Positions 4,553-5,935 of a DNA stretch of 5,935 nt are shown here, piece after piece (the stretch's first letter is position 1; every line of letters begins with the position of its first letter). A program made the translations under genes and the position numbers. Location of the stretch: assembly GCA_018056205.1 (NCBI GenBank), contig JAGPGC010000075.1:1-5935 (forward strand), in the 5' to 3' direction. Under the pieces are notes generated by a model. That model did not search any database and was not told the origin of the DNA. It saw only the letters and a program-made list of their open reading frames with translations. The DNA comes from Candidatus Atribacteria bacterium (GTDB lineage: Bacteria > Atribacterota > Atribacteria > Atribacterales > Atribacteraceae).

Positions 4553-5935
4553 ACTCTTTTGAGTACCCCCGAACTTCCGGGAAATACATTAAATAGGCTT
4601 GAGCAGGCCGTACATAAAATGAGCCCACATCCCGGACCCTTAAATAATATCTTATCATATTTTCTCCTGCTTCAATACTTGAAACGAAAAGGACCGGAAG
4701 TTGGTCATAAATTTTCTTGTTTACATAAATTGGGAAATCAGAATTGTAGCTGTCACCTTCATCTTGAAGTTGATAAACATAATCATTCCGAATGAGCTCA
4801 AAACCTGCAGCCATACCATCTTCGATAACCAAATTATCGAATTGGTATGGGCTTTCAATTAGTATTTCACACATCAATTCATCACCAGGTTGCAGTGAAG
4901 AAAATGCTTCTTTGGTAAAAACATAATTTCCTTCTTGGTTCTTTATCGGTTTGAGTTTCCAATAGTTTTTACTGACCTTGAGTTGAGAAGAAGGAGGCAC
5001 ATTAGAGGTAAAACCTCTTATTTTAACCGTCATGAGATAAATCCCTTCCCCTGACAATTCCAGTTGATTTTCTCCCGAAAGTAAATTTTCCCCATTCAGA
5101 CTGATTTTTTTACTTAAGTCGCCTCGTTCGAATTGACCTTCTGCAACTTTTTCCGAATTAAGAACCAGCTGATAGCCGGCTTCAGAAACAGTTGATTCTT
5201 CTTGGAATAACGATGCCAGTTTCAAAAAGTAAGCTTTTTCTATGGTATTGATATACCAATCTGATTGTATATTGCGAAGAAGCCAAAGGAAGGTTTTTTC
5301 TGCTATAGGCCGATTTTCTTTATTTAATGCTAAGGTTGCCCAGCAGGTTGCTAAAAATCGATCATCTTCCCAAGGCTTTTCCGGATTGAAATAGCCATAA
5401 AAAACCGCATCTCCAATTGGCTTGGCCTTTTTTATCAGCTCTTCAAGCAACCTTTGTTGAGTATTTCCTTGTGCCACCAAGCTTAACCAAGCCAGTTCTT
5501 TTACATCCATTGTTTGTAATCTTTTTTCTATTTCAAAAGAGGTAAAATCGGTTATTTTCTCTCCAGCCTGGCTTAATACATAATAGCTCATAGCTCTTTC
5601 CCAAGGAACAGTGTCATTTTTTACACTCATCAAATAGGATTTTGCCTGGAGAATGGAATTATCAGAAACTAAATAGCCCTTTTCTCGAGCCATTATTAAA
5701 GCCAGCAGGGCATGAGAAGTATTAAAAACGTTACTATCATCAAGATTCCACCAACCCCAACCTCCATCATAGTGTTGCAAAGAATAGAGCTGATAAATCC
5801 CTTCCTGGATTTCCCGTGGTACGGTTTTTGTCCACTCCAAGTTTTCAGGAAGAGGTAAGGAAAGAAGAGATATAATTCGACTGGAGGTTTGCTCAGTACA
5901 ACCATAGGGGTAATAATACATATCTTCCATGATTT
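4530..5935 (-). CDS. Bacterial alpha-2-macroglobulin, C-terminal part with thioester domain (cut by right window edge)
   Basis: At least 467 C-terminal residues of an envelope protease-trap protein are present. The frame stays open to the window edge (an ATC codon precedes the first visible ATG at 5930), so that ATG is almost certainly internal. Full bacterial members have about 1500-1900 residues. Numbered from that ATG, the thioester motif is YPYGCTEQTSSR (7-18), in which C11 and Q14 would form the reactive internal thioester that captures an attacking protease. The helical thioester domain follows with LYSLQHYDGGWGWWN (48-62), NTSHALLALIMA (70-81) and further helix pairs to about 245. A beta-rich end domain (about 280-466) carries SSLQPGDELMCEILIES, DNLVIEDGMAAGFE and FYVRPAQAYLMYFPEVRGYS, typical of the C-terminal macroglobulin domain. 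The gene ends at TGA (4532-4530), which touches a 46-base palindrome. It overlaps an exported zinc peptidase gene rather than the pbpC gene often paired with this family in proteobacteria. Confidence 0.94.
   Translation of the reverse strand, partial: IMEDMYYYPYGCTEQTSSRIISLLSLPLPENLEWTKTVPREIQEGIYQLYSLQHYDGGWGWWNLDDSNVFNTSHALLALIMAREKGYLVSDNSILQAKSYLMSVKNDTVPWERAMSYYVLSQAGEKITDFTSFEIEKRLQTMDVKELAWLSLVAQGNTQQRLLEELIKKAKPIGDAVFYGYFNPEKPWEDDRFLATCWATLALNKENRPIAEKTFLWLLRNIQSDWYINTIEKAYFLKLASLFQEESTVSEAGYQLVLNSEKVAEGQFERGDLSKKISLNGENLLSGENQLELSGEGIYLMTVKIRGFTSNVPPSSQLKVSKNYWKLKPIKNQEGNYVFTKEAFSSLQPGDELMCEILIESPYQFDNLVIEDGMAAGFELIRNDYVYQLQDEGDSYNSDFPIYVNKKIYDQLPVLFVSSIEAGENMIRYYLRVRDVGSFYVRPAQAYLMYFPEVRGYSKEYEFTSGR

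Noticed and set aside
4559..4795. A 78-codon open frame on the plus strand opposite the alpha-2-macroglobulin C-terminus
   Set aside because: Antisense to conserved macroglobulin-domain sequence, with no recognisable domain.
5696..5905. A 69-codon minus-strand frame inside the alpha-2-macroglobulin gene
   Set aside because: It runs in another frame through the thioester-domain sequence, which is clearly the real coding frame.

Overview
The window is about 5.9 kb of AT-rich, tightly packed bacterial DNA. Every gene I can support lies on the minus strand, so transcription runs from the right end to the left. Starts are ATG, and several are preceded by strong AGGAGG-type ribosome binding sites. 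The gene families (a bacterial alpha-2-macroglobulin, a CNNM/CorC-type membrane protein, an FGGY sugar kinase, a DUF72 protein and an HdeD-like protein) are widespread in bacteria. The alpha-2-macroglobulin suggests, but does not prove, a cell with a periplasm. Nothing in the sequence fixes the phylum; an environmental anaerobe would fit, but that is a guess.

Layout in transcription order: (1) 5935-4530, the C-terminal part of a bacterial alpha-2-macroglobulin with its CTEQ thioester motif, cut by the right edge; (2) 4552-3887, a small probable exported zinc metallopeptidase (HELFH...EEG) whose reading frame overlaps the previous gene; (3) 3862-2531, a four-helix CNNM (DUF21) + CBS pair + CorC/HlyC protein, probably an ion (Mg2+/Co2+) transporter; (4) 2556-1039, a xylulokinase-like FGGY kinase that starts inside gene 3; (5) 1010-309, a DUF72 (YecE-like) protein; (6) 222-1, the N-terminal half of an HdeD/DUF308-like membrane protein, cut by the left edge. 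Genes 1 to 5 have junctions of -23, +24, -26 and +28 bases and look like one transcription unit. The 86-base gap before gene 6 holds a plausible extended -10 promoter and a strong ribosome binding site, so gene 6 may start its own unit. No stretch over 300 bases lacks a gene.

No single pathway links all the genes. The best supported functional pairing is the alpha-2-macroglobulin (an envelope protease trap) with the overlapping exported zinc peptidase. The most unusual DNA is at their junction. A 46-base near-perfect palindrome (4485-4530) begins on the stop codon of the alpha-2-macroglobulin gene and forms the signal-peptide coding region of the peptidase. Its only two arm mismatches become G-U pairs in the mRNA. 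A second perfect hairpin (4446-4470) follows 14 bases later. Neither has a U-tract, so they do not look like intrinsic terminators. They are better seen as a palindromic element inserted in frame, an RNA control structure, or both. No CRISPR array, tRNA, rRNA or complete insertion sequence was seen.
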